The notes under the pieces are model-generated. The model was not told the DNA's origin. It did not search any database and saw nothing but the letters and a program-made list of their open reading frames with translations. A DNA stretch of 64,000 nucleotides from Mycolicibacterium bacteremicum (GTDB lineage Bacteria > Actinomycetota > Actinomycetes > Mycobacteriales > Mycobacteriaceae). The stretch is taken from the NCBI RefSeq assembly GCF_943913955.1, contig NZ_CALUAE010000008.1:1-64000 (forward strand), read 5' to 3'. How positions within the stretch are numbered: the first letter of the stretch is position 1; every line of letters begins with the position of its first letter. This document shows positions 34,989 to 43,690 of the stretch, piece after piece. The position numbers were made by a program, and so were the translations under genes.

Positions 34989-37352
34989 CTAGACGCCGAC
35001 GCGGTCGCTCTCGGCGGGTTGCACCGACTCCAGTACCCCGCGGGCCAGCAGGTCGCTGATCTGCGCGTCGTCGAGCCCCAGCAGCTCGGCCGCCAGCTCC
35101 CGGGTCTGCTCGCCGAGCAGCGGTGCCTGCCGCAGTGGCGGGTCGGCGATCCGGTCCGAGTGCACCTGCACGTTCTCCATCACGAACGGTGTCGTCCACA
35201 GCGGGTGCAGCTCCTCGCGGAACGCGCGGCGCTGCCGGTAGTAGTCCCACTCGGGCAGCTGCGCGGCGCGCAGCACCGCACCGGCGGGCACGCCGGCGGC
35301 CTGCAACACGGTCATCGCCTCGGCCGGGGACCGTTGCGCGGTCCAGTCGGCGACGGCTCGGTCGATCCGGGTGCGGGCGGCACTGCGGCCGGCCCGGGTG
35401 GCCAGGGCGGCGTCATCGGCGAGGTCGGGTCGCGCGAGCACCGCGCACAGCGCCTGCCAGTCGGTGTCGTCCCGCACGGTGACGGCCACCCAGGCGTCCG
35501 TGCCGGCGGACGGGAACACCCCCCACGCCGCGTCGGGCGCCGGTGTCCGGCCCAGGGCGGTCTCGGCGATCTGACCGGCCAGGTGGCTGAGCATCACCTC
35601 GGACTGCGCGATGCTGGCCGCGCCGCCGGTGCCGGTGCGTTCGCGGCGCAGCAGCAGCGCCAGGGCCGCCAGCGCCCCGACCCGGGCGCAGACGTGGTCG
35701 GGGTAGACCGTCACCGTGTCACAGTGCAGGTGCCCTTCGCCCGGGTACACCCACTGATCGGTGAAGCCCGCCGCCGACCGCACCAGCGGGCCGTAGCCGA
35801 GCCGCTCGGCCCACGGTCCGGTCGGGCCGAATGCGGAGCTGTCCACCACCACGATGCCGGGGTTGATGGCGTGCAGGGTGCGGTGATCCATGCCGAGGGT
35901 CTCGGCGACGCCGGGCTTGAAATTGGTCAACACCACATCGGCGTCGGCAACCAGCCGGTGCGCCAGCGCGCGGCCGTCAACGCTGCGCAGGTCGATGCCG
36001 ATGGAGCGCTTGTTGCGGTGCCCGGCGGCGTAGGTCTGCGATACCGAGGCGAGGTTGCCGCGCAATCCGTCGGGGAACGCCGAGTTCTCGATCTTGACGA
36101 CATCGGCGCCCAGGTCACCGAAGATCCGCCCGGTGTCGCTGCCGACCACGATGACGCCCAGGTCGAGCACCCGGATGCCCTCCAGGGGCAGGCCCTCATC
36201 GCGGCGGGCCCGGGCGGCCAGCCGTGGGGCGGCGGTCATCGGAGCCGTTTCCGTCGGCGGTGCGGTCAGCGTGCTGGCCCGGTGCCCGTCGATCTCGACG
36301 ACGCCCACCGGGACCGGGATGCGCACCCCGGCGGCGGTGTCGACCTCGCGCACGAAACCGCGTTCGCGCACCTGGTCGGTCCGCAGCGCCTCGGCCACCG
36401 TCAGCACCGCCGCGGTCGGCACCCCGTGCCGTCTGCCCTGGGCCTCCAGTTCGGCCCGGGTCTTGTCCTGGGCGAAGCGTTCGATGCTCGGCAGCAGCGT
36501 GGGCGAAGCGAAGCGCTCCCGGAGCCGATCGAACTTCGGGTCGGCGAATTCTGCCGGCCGGCCCATCCACTCGAACATGCCGCGCCACTGGCGCTTGGAC
36601 AGCAGGCAGATCCGCACGTAGCCGTCCGCGCAGCCGACGATGGGGTAGCGCTGCCGTTCGGCGGCCCAGTTGCGTTCCTGCGCGCTGACGGCCACCCCGG
36701 CGGCCGCGGTGCCCGCCGTGCCGAACGGCGGGTCCAGGGTCTGCATCGCCCCGTCGAGCACCGAGAAGTCGATGAGATCGCCACGGCCGGTGCGTAACCG
36801 GTCCAGGTACACCGCGGTGACCTGGACGGCGGCCTGGGCGGCGGCCACCTGGTAGGGCAGCTGCCGGCCGGGCGGCACCAGCGGCACCCGGCCCGGGACG
36901 CCCGACCGGGACAGCGCACTGCTCAACGCGTGCAGTACCGGTGTGGTGGCCTGCCAGCCGCGAAAGTCGTTGTCCCGGCCGAAATCACTGATCGACAGGA
37001 TGACGAGTTCGGGATGCGCACGCTGGATGTCGTGCACGGCCAGCGCGGCCTCGTCGACCGATCCCGGCGCGGTGTCCTCGATGAGGATGTCGTGCCCGGC
37101 CAGCAACGCCGCCCACCGGTGGTGGTCGGCCGCGCTGCCGGGATCGACGGCCGTGCTGGGCAATCCGTGCCGGTTGATGACGACATCCAGGTCGTCGGGC
37201 TGCACGGCGCGGGTCGTGGACAGCCCGGTCACCACGGTCACCTGCGCACCCAGATCGGCGAGCAACCGGCCGACGGCGGTCATCGGCCCGGCGGTCAGGT
37301 CCAGGACCCGCATCCCGGACAGCGGCGGATCGTGGTCTTCCCGGTCGGTCAT
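34989..37352 (-). CDS. Tandem-fused type III CoA-transferase (CaiB/BaiF family)
   Basis: A 787-residue protein made of two CaiB-type halves, about 1-375 and 390-780; most family members have a single domain of about 400 residues. Each half opens with a nucleotide-fold start (SGMRVLDLTAGPM and EGIRVLDLGVIVVGSD). Only the second half has a candidate nucleophile, Asp552 in YPDHVCARVGA; in the first half the matching segment reads GRQLPYQVAAAQ with no Asp. The reaction would move CoA between acyl groups. It is the third gene of an operon with two acyl-CoA dehydrogenases, five bases after the second. Confidence 0.88.
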   Translation of the reverse strand: MTDREDHDPPLSGMRVLDLTAGPMTAVGRLLADLGAQVTVVTGLSTTRAVQPDDLDVVINRHGLPSTAVDPGSAADHHRWAALLAGHDILIEDTAPGSVDEAALAVHDIQRAHPELVILSISDFGRDNDFRGWQATTPVLHALSSALSRSGVPGRVPLVPPGRQLPYQVAAAQAAVQVTAVYLDRLRTGRGDLIDFSVLDGAMQTLDPPFGTAGTAAAGVAVSAQERNWAAERQRYPIVGCADGYVRICLLSKRQWRGMFEWMGRPAEFADPKFDRLRERFASPTLLPSIERFAQDKTRAELEAQGRRHGVPTAAVLTVAEALRTDQVRERGFVREVDTAAGVRIPVPVGVVEIDGHRASTLTAPPTETAPMTAAPRLAARARRDEGLPLEGIRVLDLGVIVVGSDTGRIFGDLGADVVKIENSAFPDGLRGNLASVSQTYAAGHRNKRSIGIDLRSVDGRALAHRLVADADVVLTNFKPGVAETLGMDHRTLHAINPGIVVVDSSAFGPTGPWAERLGYGPLVRSAAGFTDQWVYPGEGHLHCDTVTVYPDHVCARVGALAALALLLRRERTGTGGAASIAQSEVMLSHLAGQIAETALGRTPAPDAAWGVFPSAGTDAWVAVTVRDDTDWQALCAVLARPDLADDAALATRAGRSAARTRIDRAVADWTAQRSPAEAMTVLQAAGVPAGAVLRAAQLPEWDYYRQRRAFREELHPLWTTPFVMENVQVHSDRIADPPLRQAPLLGEQTRELAAELLGLDDAQISDLLARGVLESVQPAESDRVGV

Positions 37353-37357
37353 CGATA

Positions 37358-38545
37358 TCAGCTCTTCCGGATCTGCCGGAACGGGATGTCGCGATCCACC
37401 TCGGGCTCCTTCGGCAGCCCCAGGACCCGTTCGCCGATGATGTTGCGCTGGATCTGGTCGGTGCCACCGCCGATCGAGGTGAAGAACGCATTGAGTGTCA
37501 GGAAGTTCACGTCATCGGCCTCGGCGTGCTCGGGCCCGGCCAGTAACGCCTGCGCGCCGATGATGTCGGTCTTGAGCCGGGCCTCGGCGTGCAGGATGCC
37601 CGACATGGCCAGCTTGCCCAATGACATCACCGGGCTGGAGGTGCCCTGCTTGGCCTCGGCCTTGGCGCGAGCGTTGTTGAGCCCGTTGAGTTCCCGCAAC
37701 GCGAGCACATCGGCCAGGGCGGCGCGGACCGCCGCGTCGTCCAGGCGGCCGTGCGCGCGGGCCAGCTCCACCAGGCTGTCGGCGCGCGACCGGTTGCGCC
37801 CGGCGCGCCCCGCGGCGCCCATGATGGATCGTTCGTAGGCCAGCGCGGTCTGCAGCACCCGCCACCCGTTGCCGACGCCGCCGACGACGTGGGCGTCGGG
37901 CACCCGGGCGTCGGTGATGAACACCTCGTTGAAATGCGCTTCGCCGGTGATCTGGTGCAGTGGGCGCACGTCGATGCCGGGCTGACGCATGCCGATGATG
38001 AAGAACGTGATGCCCTGGTGTTTGGGCACATCCCAGTCGGTGCGCGCGATCAGCAGCGCATGGTCGGACGTCTTGGCCCCCGATGTCCACACCTTCTGGC
38101 CGTTGATCACCCACTCGTCACCGTCACGGACCGCCGACGTGCGGATGCCGGCCAGGTCCGATCCGGCGCCGGGCTCGCTGTAGAGCAGGCAGGTCCGCGA
38201 TCGTTCGGTCAGGAAGTCGCGCAGCAGAGCCGATTTGAGCTCGTCGGTGCCGAAGGTGAGCACGGTGTTGGCCGGGATGCTGTATTTGTCCTGCCGGGCG
38301 CCCGGGGCGCGGACGGCGCGGAACTCAGAATCGATCACGTTGGCCAGCTTGTTGGGGTATTCGCGGCCGAACCATTCGCGGGGATAGGTGGGGGTCGCGT
38401 AGCCGGCGTCGAGCACCTTCTCCAACCAGGCGATGCGTTCGGGCGAACTCGCCCACGGATCATTGGATTTCGGCAACCCGCTCCAGTGGGCGGCCAGCCA
38501 GTCGCGGACCTCGGTGCGCAGTTCGTCGGCGGTGGGCAGGGTCAC
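37358..38545 (-). CDS. Acyl-CoA dehydrogenase, full-length
   Basis: A 395-residue FAD-dependent acyl-CoA dehydrogenase. Signature segments are YSEPGAGSDLAGI (FAD/substrate contact), NGQKVWTSGA and the C-terminal FFTSIGGGTDQIQRNIIGERVLGLP. The exact catalytic base cannot be assigned by eye. The start is GTG 38545, one base after the previous gene's stop. It pairs with the shorter dehydrogenase upstream; such pairs form heteromeric enzymes in actinobacterial steroid and branched-acyl catabolism. Confidence 0.92.
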   Translation of the reverse strand: MTLPTADELRTEVRDWLAAHWSGLPKSNDPWASSPERIAWLEKVLDAGYATPTYPREWFGREYPNKLANVIDSEFRAVRAPGARQDKYSIPANTVLTFGTDELKSALLRDFLTERSRTCLLYSEPGAGSDLAGIRTSAVRDGDEWVINGQKVWTSGAKTSDHALLIARTDWDVPKHQGITFFIIGMRQPGIDVRPLHQITGEAHFNEVFITDARVPDAHVVGGVGNGWRVLQTALAYERSIMGAAGRAGRNRSRADSLVELARAHGRLDDAAVRAALADVLALRELNGLNNARAKAEAKQGTSSPVMSLGKLAMSGILHAEARLKTDIIGAQALLAGPEHAEADDVNFLTLNAFFTSIGGGTDQIQRNIIGERVLGLPKEPEVDRDIPFRQIRKS

Positions 38546-38546
38546 C

Positions 38547-39638
38547 TCAGGCTCCCTTCGACAGCAGGTAGCGCTCACGGTGGGATCCGGAGTCGCCGAA
38601 CAGGTGCAGCCCGGTGCGGGCCCGGCGCAGGTACAGGTGCGCCGGGTGCTCCCAGGTGAAGCCGATTCCGCCGTGCAACTGGATGGCCTGCATCGCGGTC
38701 TCGACATAGGCTTCGGCGCAGGCGAATCCGGCCAGTGCGGTGGCGCCGGCACGGCCTTCGGCGTCGTCGAAGCGATCCGCGGCGTGCCGGGCCGCCGAGG
38801 TCGCGGATTCCACCTGCAGCAGCAAGTCGGCGGCCATGTGCTTGAGGGCCTGGAAGCTGCCGATCGGACGGCCGAACTGGATGCGGGTCTTGAGGTAGTC
38901 GACGGTGATGTCGAAGATGCGCCGCGCGCCGCCGGCCTGCTCGCCGGCCAGCGCGATCACGCCGAGATCGAGCGCCTGCTGGACGGCGTCCCAGCCGGCG
39001 GTGCCGATGCGCTGTGCGGGGGTGCCGGTGAAGGTGTAGGTCGACAGCGGGGTGGTCGGGTCGAACACCGTTGCCGGCGTGCGGGTGAAGCCCGGCGCCT
39101 CGGGGGCGACCTGGAACACCGCCGGTCCGGCGCCGGTGTGTGCGATCACCAGGATGGTGTCGGCGATCTGGCCGTGGGTCACGTAATGGGCGGTCCCGGT
39201 GAGTTTTCCGTCGTCGTCTGCGCGGACGTCGACACCGTCGGCGGTCCAGCTGCCGCGCGCGCCGGTGAGCGCGACCGTGCCGATCGCGGTGCCGTCGGCC
39301 AGCGCGGGCAGCAGTCGCTGCCTGTCGGATTCGGTGCCGGCGGCCCGGATCAGGGCGACGGCCAGCACCGCGCTGGACAGGAACGGCGCAGGCAGCAGCG
39401 CGGCCCCGGTCTCCTCGGCGACCGCCACCAGTTCGGGCGCGCCCAGACCGACACCGCCGTACTCCGGGTCGACCAGCAGGCCGGCCACGCCCTGGGCGGC
39501 CAGGCCCGCCCACAGCGTGCGGTCGTAACCGTCGCCGGTGGCGATGATCCGTCGCACATCGGCCTCGGTGCATCCGTCGTGCAGCAGGTCGCGAACCGCG
39601 GATCGCAGTTCGGCCCGCTCGGCGACGCTGATCGTCAT
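38547..39638 (-). CDS. Acyl-CoA dehydrogenase, partner subunit type
   Basis: A 363-residue acyl-CoA dehydrogenase relative. Conserved regions are PEYGGVGLGAPELVAVAEE, RIQFGRPIGSFQALKHMAAD and QLHGGIGFTWEHPAHLYLRRA. The N-terminal half is more divergent than its neighbour's, as in the FadE partner subunits of alpha2-beta2 complexes. ATG 39638 is preceded by AAAGGGCGG. First gene of the minus-strand run; it diverges from aroQ across 124 bases. Confidence 0.9.
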   Translation of the reverse strand: MTISVAERAELRSAVRDLLHDGCTEADVRRIIATGDGYDRTLWAGLAAQGVAGLLVDPEYGGVGLGAPELVAVAEETGAALLPAPFLSSAVLAVALIRAAGTESDRQRLLPALADGTAIGTVALTGARGSWTADGVDVRADDDGKLTGTAHYVTHGQIADTILVIAHTGAGPAVFQVAPEAPGFTRTPATVFDPTTPLSTYTFTGTPAQRIGTAGWDAVQQALDLGVIALAGEQAGGARRIFDITVDYLKTRIQFGRPIGSFQALKHMAADLLLQVESATSAARHAADRFDDAEGRAGATALAGFACAEAYVETAMQAIQLHGGIGFTWEHPAHLYLRRARTGLHLFGDSGSHRERYLLSKGA

Positions 39639-39750
39639 GGTCGACCGCCCTTTCGTGGTGCCGGGTCCCATGCAACGCGGCCGCGGCGGCGGTGTACATC
39701 ACGCATGCCGACACCGATACGTTTCCGATAGGGAAATGCGTCCGCGCAGG

Positions 39751-39756
39751 TACCGT
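39751..39756 (+). promoter_or_regulatory. Predicted -10 (TACCGT) for leaderless aroQ
   Basis: TACCGT, six bases, then GTG 39763. Confidence 0.5.
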
Positions 39757-39762
39757 ACTGAC

Positions 39763-40203
39763 GTGACCGCACGCCATCTGCTGCTCGTGAACGGGCCCAA
39801 TCTGAACCTGCTGGGCACCCGTCAGCCGGAGATCTACGGCTCCACCACGCTCACGCAGATCGAGCAGCAGGTGTCTCAGGCGGCCGCCGAGCATGGTTTC
39901 GAGGTCCGTGCGGTGCAGAGCAATCACGAGGGTGCGCTGATCGACGCCATCCATGCCGCCCGCACGGACTGCGCGGCGATCATCATCAATCCCGGCGCCT
40001 ACAGCCACACCTCGGTGGCGATCGCCGACGCACTCACTGCCGTCGAACTGCCGGTCGTGGAGGTGCACCTGAGCAACGTGCACCGCCGGGAGGCCTTCCG
40101 GCACCACTCCTATGTCTCGGCGGTGGCCGAGGTGGTGATCGCCGGTGCGGGTCCGCGCGGCTACCTGTTCGCGGTGGCGCACCTGGCGGGCCGGTTGTCG
40201 TGA
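39763..40203 (+). CDS. aroQ: 3-dehydroquinate dehydratase, type II
   Basis: A 146-residue dodecameric type II dehydroquinase converting 3-dehydroquinate to 3-dehydroshikimate. LLVNGPNLNLLGTRQPEIYGS contains the lid with catalytic Arg and Tyr; INPGAYSHTSVAIADAL and VEVHLSNVHRREAFRHHS hold the active-site Asn, His and Ser. It is outside any shikimate cluster and next to catabolic acyl-CoA genes; from memory the M. tuberculosis biosynthetic copy sits elsewhere (Rv2537c), so this could be a second or relocated copy. It overlaps the next gene by four bases (GTGA). Confidence 0.95.
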   Translation: MTARHLLLVNGPNLNLLGTRQPEIYGSTTLTQIEQQVSQAAAEHGFEVRAVQSNHEGALIDAIHAARTDCAAIIINPGAYSHTSVAIADALTAVELPVVEVHLSNVHRREAFRHHSYVSAVAEVVIAGAGPRGYLFAVAHLAGRLS

Positions 40204-40577
40204 CGCAGCCGCCGATCATCCGCTACGTGGGCTATCTGGTGGCGGCGGAGGGTGTCGCGGCGCTCATCATGGCCGTGGTGCTGCTGGTGCGCGCGTTCGG
40301 TGGTGCCGACCAGCAGATCGTCAACGGCTACGGCACCGCGGTGTGGTTCATCCTGATCGGCGCCGGCGTGCTGACCGGTGGCTGGGCGTTGATCACCGGC
40401 CGGCGCTGGGGCCGCGGTATCGCGGTGCCCACCAACCTGCTGTTGTTGCCGATTGCCTGGTACGTGATCACCAGCCACCATGCGGTGTACGGGGTTCTGG
40501 TCGGGCTGCTGGCGCTCTCGGCGCTGGCGATGTTGTTCAGCCCGTCCTCGGTGCAGTGGATGGCGGGCCGGGACTAG
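40200..40577 (+). CDS. Small integral membrane protein, Rv3217c-type
   Basis: A 125-residue protein with about four hydrophobic segments (residues 10-32, 48-66, 72-90, 95-115) and short polar turns. No functional motif. I place it with Rv3217c by size, topology and position. The GTG start overlaps the aroQ stop, so it is coupled to aroQ here. Confidence 0.75.
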   Translation: MTQPPIIRYVGYLVAAEGVAALIMAVVLLVRAFGGADQQIVNGYGTAVWFILIGAGVLTGGWALITGRRWGRGIAVPTNLLLLPIAWYVITSHHAVYGVLVGLLALSALAMLFSPSSVQWMAGRD

Positions 40578-40598
40578 GCTCCGGCGGCGGGCCGCCGA

Positions 40599-41081
40599 TC
40601 AGGCCTCGCCGGCGAGCGCCGCGAGCTCGGGGCCGGACACCCGGTAGGTCGTCCACTCGGTCTGCGGCGTGCCGCCGACGGCGTCATACAGCGCGATGGC
40701 GTTGACGTTCCAGTTCAGCACCGCCCAGCTCAGCCGGGTGTAGCCGTGCGCGCGGCACTCGGCGGCCAGCGTGGCGAGCAGCTTGCGGGCCAGTCCGCGG
40801 CGCCGGAACGCCGGACGGACGAACAGGTCCTCCAGATAGATGCCGGACACACCGTCCCAGGTGGAGAAGTTCAGGAACCACACCGCGGTCGCCGCGGCCT
40901 GCCCGTCGATCTCGACGATATGCGCGTACGCCGTCGCATGCTCCCCGAAAAGCGCTGCATGCAGCGAGGATTCGGTGACCACGCATTCGTCGGCGGCCTT
41001 CTCGAACTCGGCCAGCTCGCGGATCATCGCCACGATCTCGGCCTCGTCGCCGGGTCGTGCCCGCCGGATCACTTCGCTCAT
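40599..41081 (-). CDS. GNAT-family N-acetyltransferase (spermidine/diamine acetyltransferase-like)
   Basis: A 160-residue GNAT enzyme. IYLEDLFVRPAFRRRGLARKLLATLA is the strand and acetyl-CoA pyrophosphate loop; WAVLNWNVNAIALYDAVGG is the conserved C-terminal part, resembling the eukaryotic SSAT group. The start is ATG 41081; the frame is open further upstream but that stretch is not conserved. It follows the isochorismate synthase gene in the same direction after 61 bases. Confidence 0.85.
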   Translation of the reverse strand: MSEVIRRARPGDEAEIVAMIRELAEFEKAADECVVTESSLHAALFGEHATAYAHIVEIDGQAAATAVWFLNFSTWDGVSGIYLEDLFVRPAFRRRGLARKLLATLAAECRAHGYTRLSWAVLNWNVNAIALYDAVGGTPQTEWTTYRVSGPELAALAGEA

Positions 41082-41142
41082 GCGACTGCCTCGCAGGCTC
41101 GGCCTTCGCATGCCATGTCGATGGTTCGCTCGCACGCTTCGC

Positions 41143-42225
41143 TCACGGTGTGACTCCCAGTCCTGTCAGGATCGTCCGGAATTTCGTCGTGGTCTCGTCG
41201 ACCTCGTCATCGGGATCGGATTCCGCGACGATCCCGCCGCCCGCGTGCGCGAGCGCCGTACGGCCGCCATCGGCCAGCACCGCGCACCGGATGGACACCA
41301 CCCACCGGCCGTCGCCGGCGGCATCGCACCAGCCGACCGCGCCGGCATAGAAGCCGCGGTCGCCCTCCAGTTCGGTGATCAGCTCGGCAGCCAGATTCGT
41401 GGGCACCCCGCCGACGGCCGGGGTCGGGTGCAGCGCCAGCGCGAGGTCCAGCGCGGTCGTGCCGGCCGAGCGCAGCCGGCCCCGGATCGGGGTGCTCAGA
41501 TGCCACAGTGCGTCGGTGCCGTGCAGTTCCGGTTCGGCGGCGATCTCCAGATCGACGCACAGCGGTTCCAGCGCCGCCCGCATCATGTCCACCACCAGCG
41601 CGTGCTCGTGCCGGTTCTTCGCCGAGGCGGCCAGTGCCGCCGCGCTGGCCGCGTCGGCCTCGGCGTCGGTCGAGCGCGGGGCCGAACCGGCGAACGGCTG
41701 GCAGATGACGACGTCGCCGCTGCGGGCGACCAACAGTTCCGGGCTGGCGCCCACCAGCACCCCGTCGGTGCCGGCCGGGGACAAGTCGGCCAGGTACACC
41801 GTGGCGCCGGGATCGGCGGCCGACAGCCCGCTCAGCACCGAGCGGGCATCCCACGCCGTGTCGGCGGTCAACCGCAGGGCGCGCGCCAGCACCACCTTCT
41901 GCAGCGGTGACCCGGGGGTGCGCAGCCGGCGCACCGCCTCGGCGACCCGGGCCCGGTGCTGCGCACCCGGCGGCAGCGTCTCGCGAGAGCGCACCGTCGG
42001 TGCGGTGCGCCGTGGCCACGCGGGCAGCGCGTCGAGCCGGTGCACGTCCGCCGGCGCGTGCAGGGCGGCGGGGGAGCGCAGGTCAAAAGGCAACGCGCCC
42101 AGGATGATCGGCGCGGTGCCGGAGCGCAGCGCGTGCTGGGCGGCCGCCACCTCGGGGTAGCCGGTGTCGATACCGTCGGCCAGCATCGTGCCCGCCGGTC
42201 CGGACAGCACGAAGGTTGGCGTCAC
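41143..42225 (-). CDS. entC: Isochorismate synthase
   Basis: A 360-residue chorismate-utilising enzyme of the EntC/DhbC/MenF type that isomerises chorismate to isochorismate for siderophore (salicylate/DHB) or menaquinone synthesis. Motifs include QPFAGSAPRS, HGTDALWHLSTPIRG and LHPTPAVGGVPT, with FYAGAVGW near the end. GTG 42225 overlaps the previous gene's stop (GTGA). No IdeR-type iron box is seen nearby, so regulation by iron is not supported from this sequence. Confidence 0.9.
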   Translation of the reverse strand: MTPTFVLSGPAGTMLADGIDTGYPEVAAAQHALRSGTAPIILGALPFDLRSPAALHAPADVHRLDALPAWPRRTAPTVRSRETLPPGAQHRARVAEAVRRLRTPGSPLQKVVLARALRLTADTAWDARSVLSGLSAADPGATVYLADLSPAGTDGVLVGASPELLVARSGDVVICQPFAGSAPRSTDAEADAASAAALAASAKNRHEHALVVDMMRAALEPLCVDLEIAAEPELHGTDALWHLSTPIRGRLRSAGTTALDLALALHPTPAVGGVPTNLAAELITELEGDRGFYAGAVGWCDAAGDGRWVVSIRCAVLADGGRTALAHAGGGIVAESDPDDEVDETTTKFRTILTGLGVTP

Positions 42226-42836
42226 GCCGGTGGCAGACACGGGTTGATGTGCCCGGTCAGCCCGAGCGCGCTGATCTGACGGACACCCTTCTCGAATCCG
42301 CAGACCGCGATCGACGCGGCCGCCATCGAGAACCGCACGCCCTCGGACACCGGCAACTCCACCCACCGGCTCAGCAGTGATCGGGAGAAGTGCCCGTGCC
42401 CGACGAACACCACATCGCGGGTTTCCATGTGCTCCAACGCCACCGCGATGGCGCGGTCGGCGCGCTCGCTGACCTGGGCGGCCGACTCGCCGCCGGGGCA
42501 ATCGTGGGTCCACACCGTCCAGCCCGGCACGGACTCGCGGATCTGCGGCGTGGTCAGTCCCTCGTAATCGCCGTAGTCCCACTCGGCCAGATCGGAGGAC
42601 ACCTCGGTGACGGTCAGGCCGGCCAATTCGGCGGTCTCCAGGGCCCGGCGGCGCGGGCTGCTGATCACCACCGGGTCGGCCAACTGCAGATCGGCGAGCG
42701 CCTCGGCGGCCAACCTGGCCTGATCACGGCCGATGTCCAGGAGTTCCAGGTCGGTGCGGCCGGTGTGTCGACCGCTGCGCGACCACTCGGTTTCCCCGTG
42801 CCTCAGCAGTAACAACCGATGCTGGTGGACGCTCAC
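42222..42836 (-). CDS. gpm2: Histidine phosphatase (Gpm2-like acid phosphatase)
   Basis: A 204-residue histidine phosphatase-superfamily protein. The catalytic phosphohistidine lies in LLLRHGETEW, Arg/Glu in SSPRRRALETAEL and LAEWDYGDYEGL, and the second His in VGHGHFSRSLL. The M. tuberculosis counterpart (Rv3214), although named gpm2, was shown to be an acid phosphatase. GTG 42836 is chosen by match to the expected N-terminus. It is coupled to entC by a four-base overlap. Confidence 0.88.
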   Translation of the reverse strand: MSVHQHRLLLLRHGETEWSRSGRHTGRTDLELLDIGRDQARLAAEALADLQLADPVVISSPRRRALETAELAGLTVTEVSSDLAEWDYGDYEGLTTPQIRESVPGWTVWTHDCPGGESAAQVSERADRAIAVALEHMETRDVVFVGHGHFSRSLLSRWVELPVSEGVRFSMAAASIAVCGFEKGVRQISALGLTGHINPCLPPA

Positions 42837-42895
42837 CGACGCGATTCTGCCGCACGCAACCCTCATCTGTTGCATCCGCGTGCTTGGATGGAGGC

Positions 42896-43690
42896 GTGAC
42901 GCGGGTATTGGCGGTCGCCAATCAAAAGGGTGGGGTTGCCAAGACGACGACGGTGGCCTCGCTGGGTGCGGCCCTGACGGAGAAGGGTCGCCGGGTGCTG
43001 CTGGTCGACCTCGACCCGCAGGGTTCCCTGACGTTCTCCCTGGGCCACGACCCGGATGCGCTCCCGGTGTCGGTGCACGAGGTGCTGCTCGGCGAGGTGG
43101 AGCCCAGCGCGGCCCTGGTGCAGACTCCGGAGGGCATGACGCTGCTGCCCGCCAACATCGATCTGGCCGGCGCGGAGGCCATGCTGCTCATGCGGGCCGG
43201 GCGCGAGTACGCGCTCAAGCGGGCCCTGGACAAGGTCTCCGCGGACTATGACGTCGTGGTGATCGATTGTCCGCCGTCGCTGGGTGTGCTCACCCTCAAC
43301 GGGCTCACCGCCGCCGACGAGGCGATCGTGCCGCTGCAGTGCGAGACGTTGGCCCACCGTGGGGTCGGGCAGTTCCTGCGCACCGTCAACGATGTCCAGC
43401 AGATCACGAACCCGAATCTGTCGTTGCTCGGCGCGCTGCCGACGCTCTATGACTCGCGCACCACGCACAGCCGAGATGTGCTCTTCGACGTCGCCGACCG
43501 CTACGAGCTGCCGGTGCTGGCGCCACCGATCCCGCGGACGGTGCGCTTCGCCGAGGCCAGCGCCTCCGGGTCGTCGGTGCTGGCGGGCCGGAAGAACAAG
43601 GGCGCCAACGCCTATCGTGAGCTGGCCGAGAACCTGCTGAAGCACTGGAAGTCCGGCAAGAAGCTGGCCACCTTCACCCCCGAGGTCTAG
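42896..43690 (+). CDS. ParA/Soj-family ATPase (orphan)
   Basis: A 264-residue ParA-type ATPase. The deviant Walker A is QKGGVAKTTT, switch I is DLDPQGSLTFSLG and Walker B is VVIDCPPSLG. It is not next to parB, so it is an orphan member whose cargo is unknown. GTG 42896 is used, though GGAGG is only one or two bases away; TTG 42884 is an alternative. Its stop shares the bases CTAG with the stop of the convergent next gene. Confidence 0.9.
   Translation: MTRVLAVANQKGGVAKTTTVASLGAALTEKGRRVLLVDLDPQGSLTFSLGHDPDALPVSVHEVLLGEVEPSAALVQTPEGMTLLPANIDLAGAEAMLLMRAGREYALKRALDKVSADYDVVVIDCPPSLGVLTLNGLTAADEAIVPLQCETLAHRGVGQFLRTVNDVQQITNPNLSLLGALPTLYDSRTTHSRDVLFDVADRYELPVLAPPIPRTVRFAEASASGSSVLAGRKNKGANAYRELAENLLKHWKSGKKLATFTPEV

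Noticed and set aside
34017..36797. 926-codon open frame on the plus strand opposite lysR and the CoA-transferase
   Set aside because: Its translation is Gly/Arg/His/Gln-rich with no domain motif. It mirrors third-position GC bias of the real minus-strand genes, which have clear family signatures.
42240..42300. Iron (IdeR) box near the isochorismate synthase gene
   Set aside because: I searched for the TTAGGTTAGGCTAACCTAA-like pattern and saw none.
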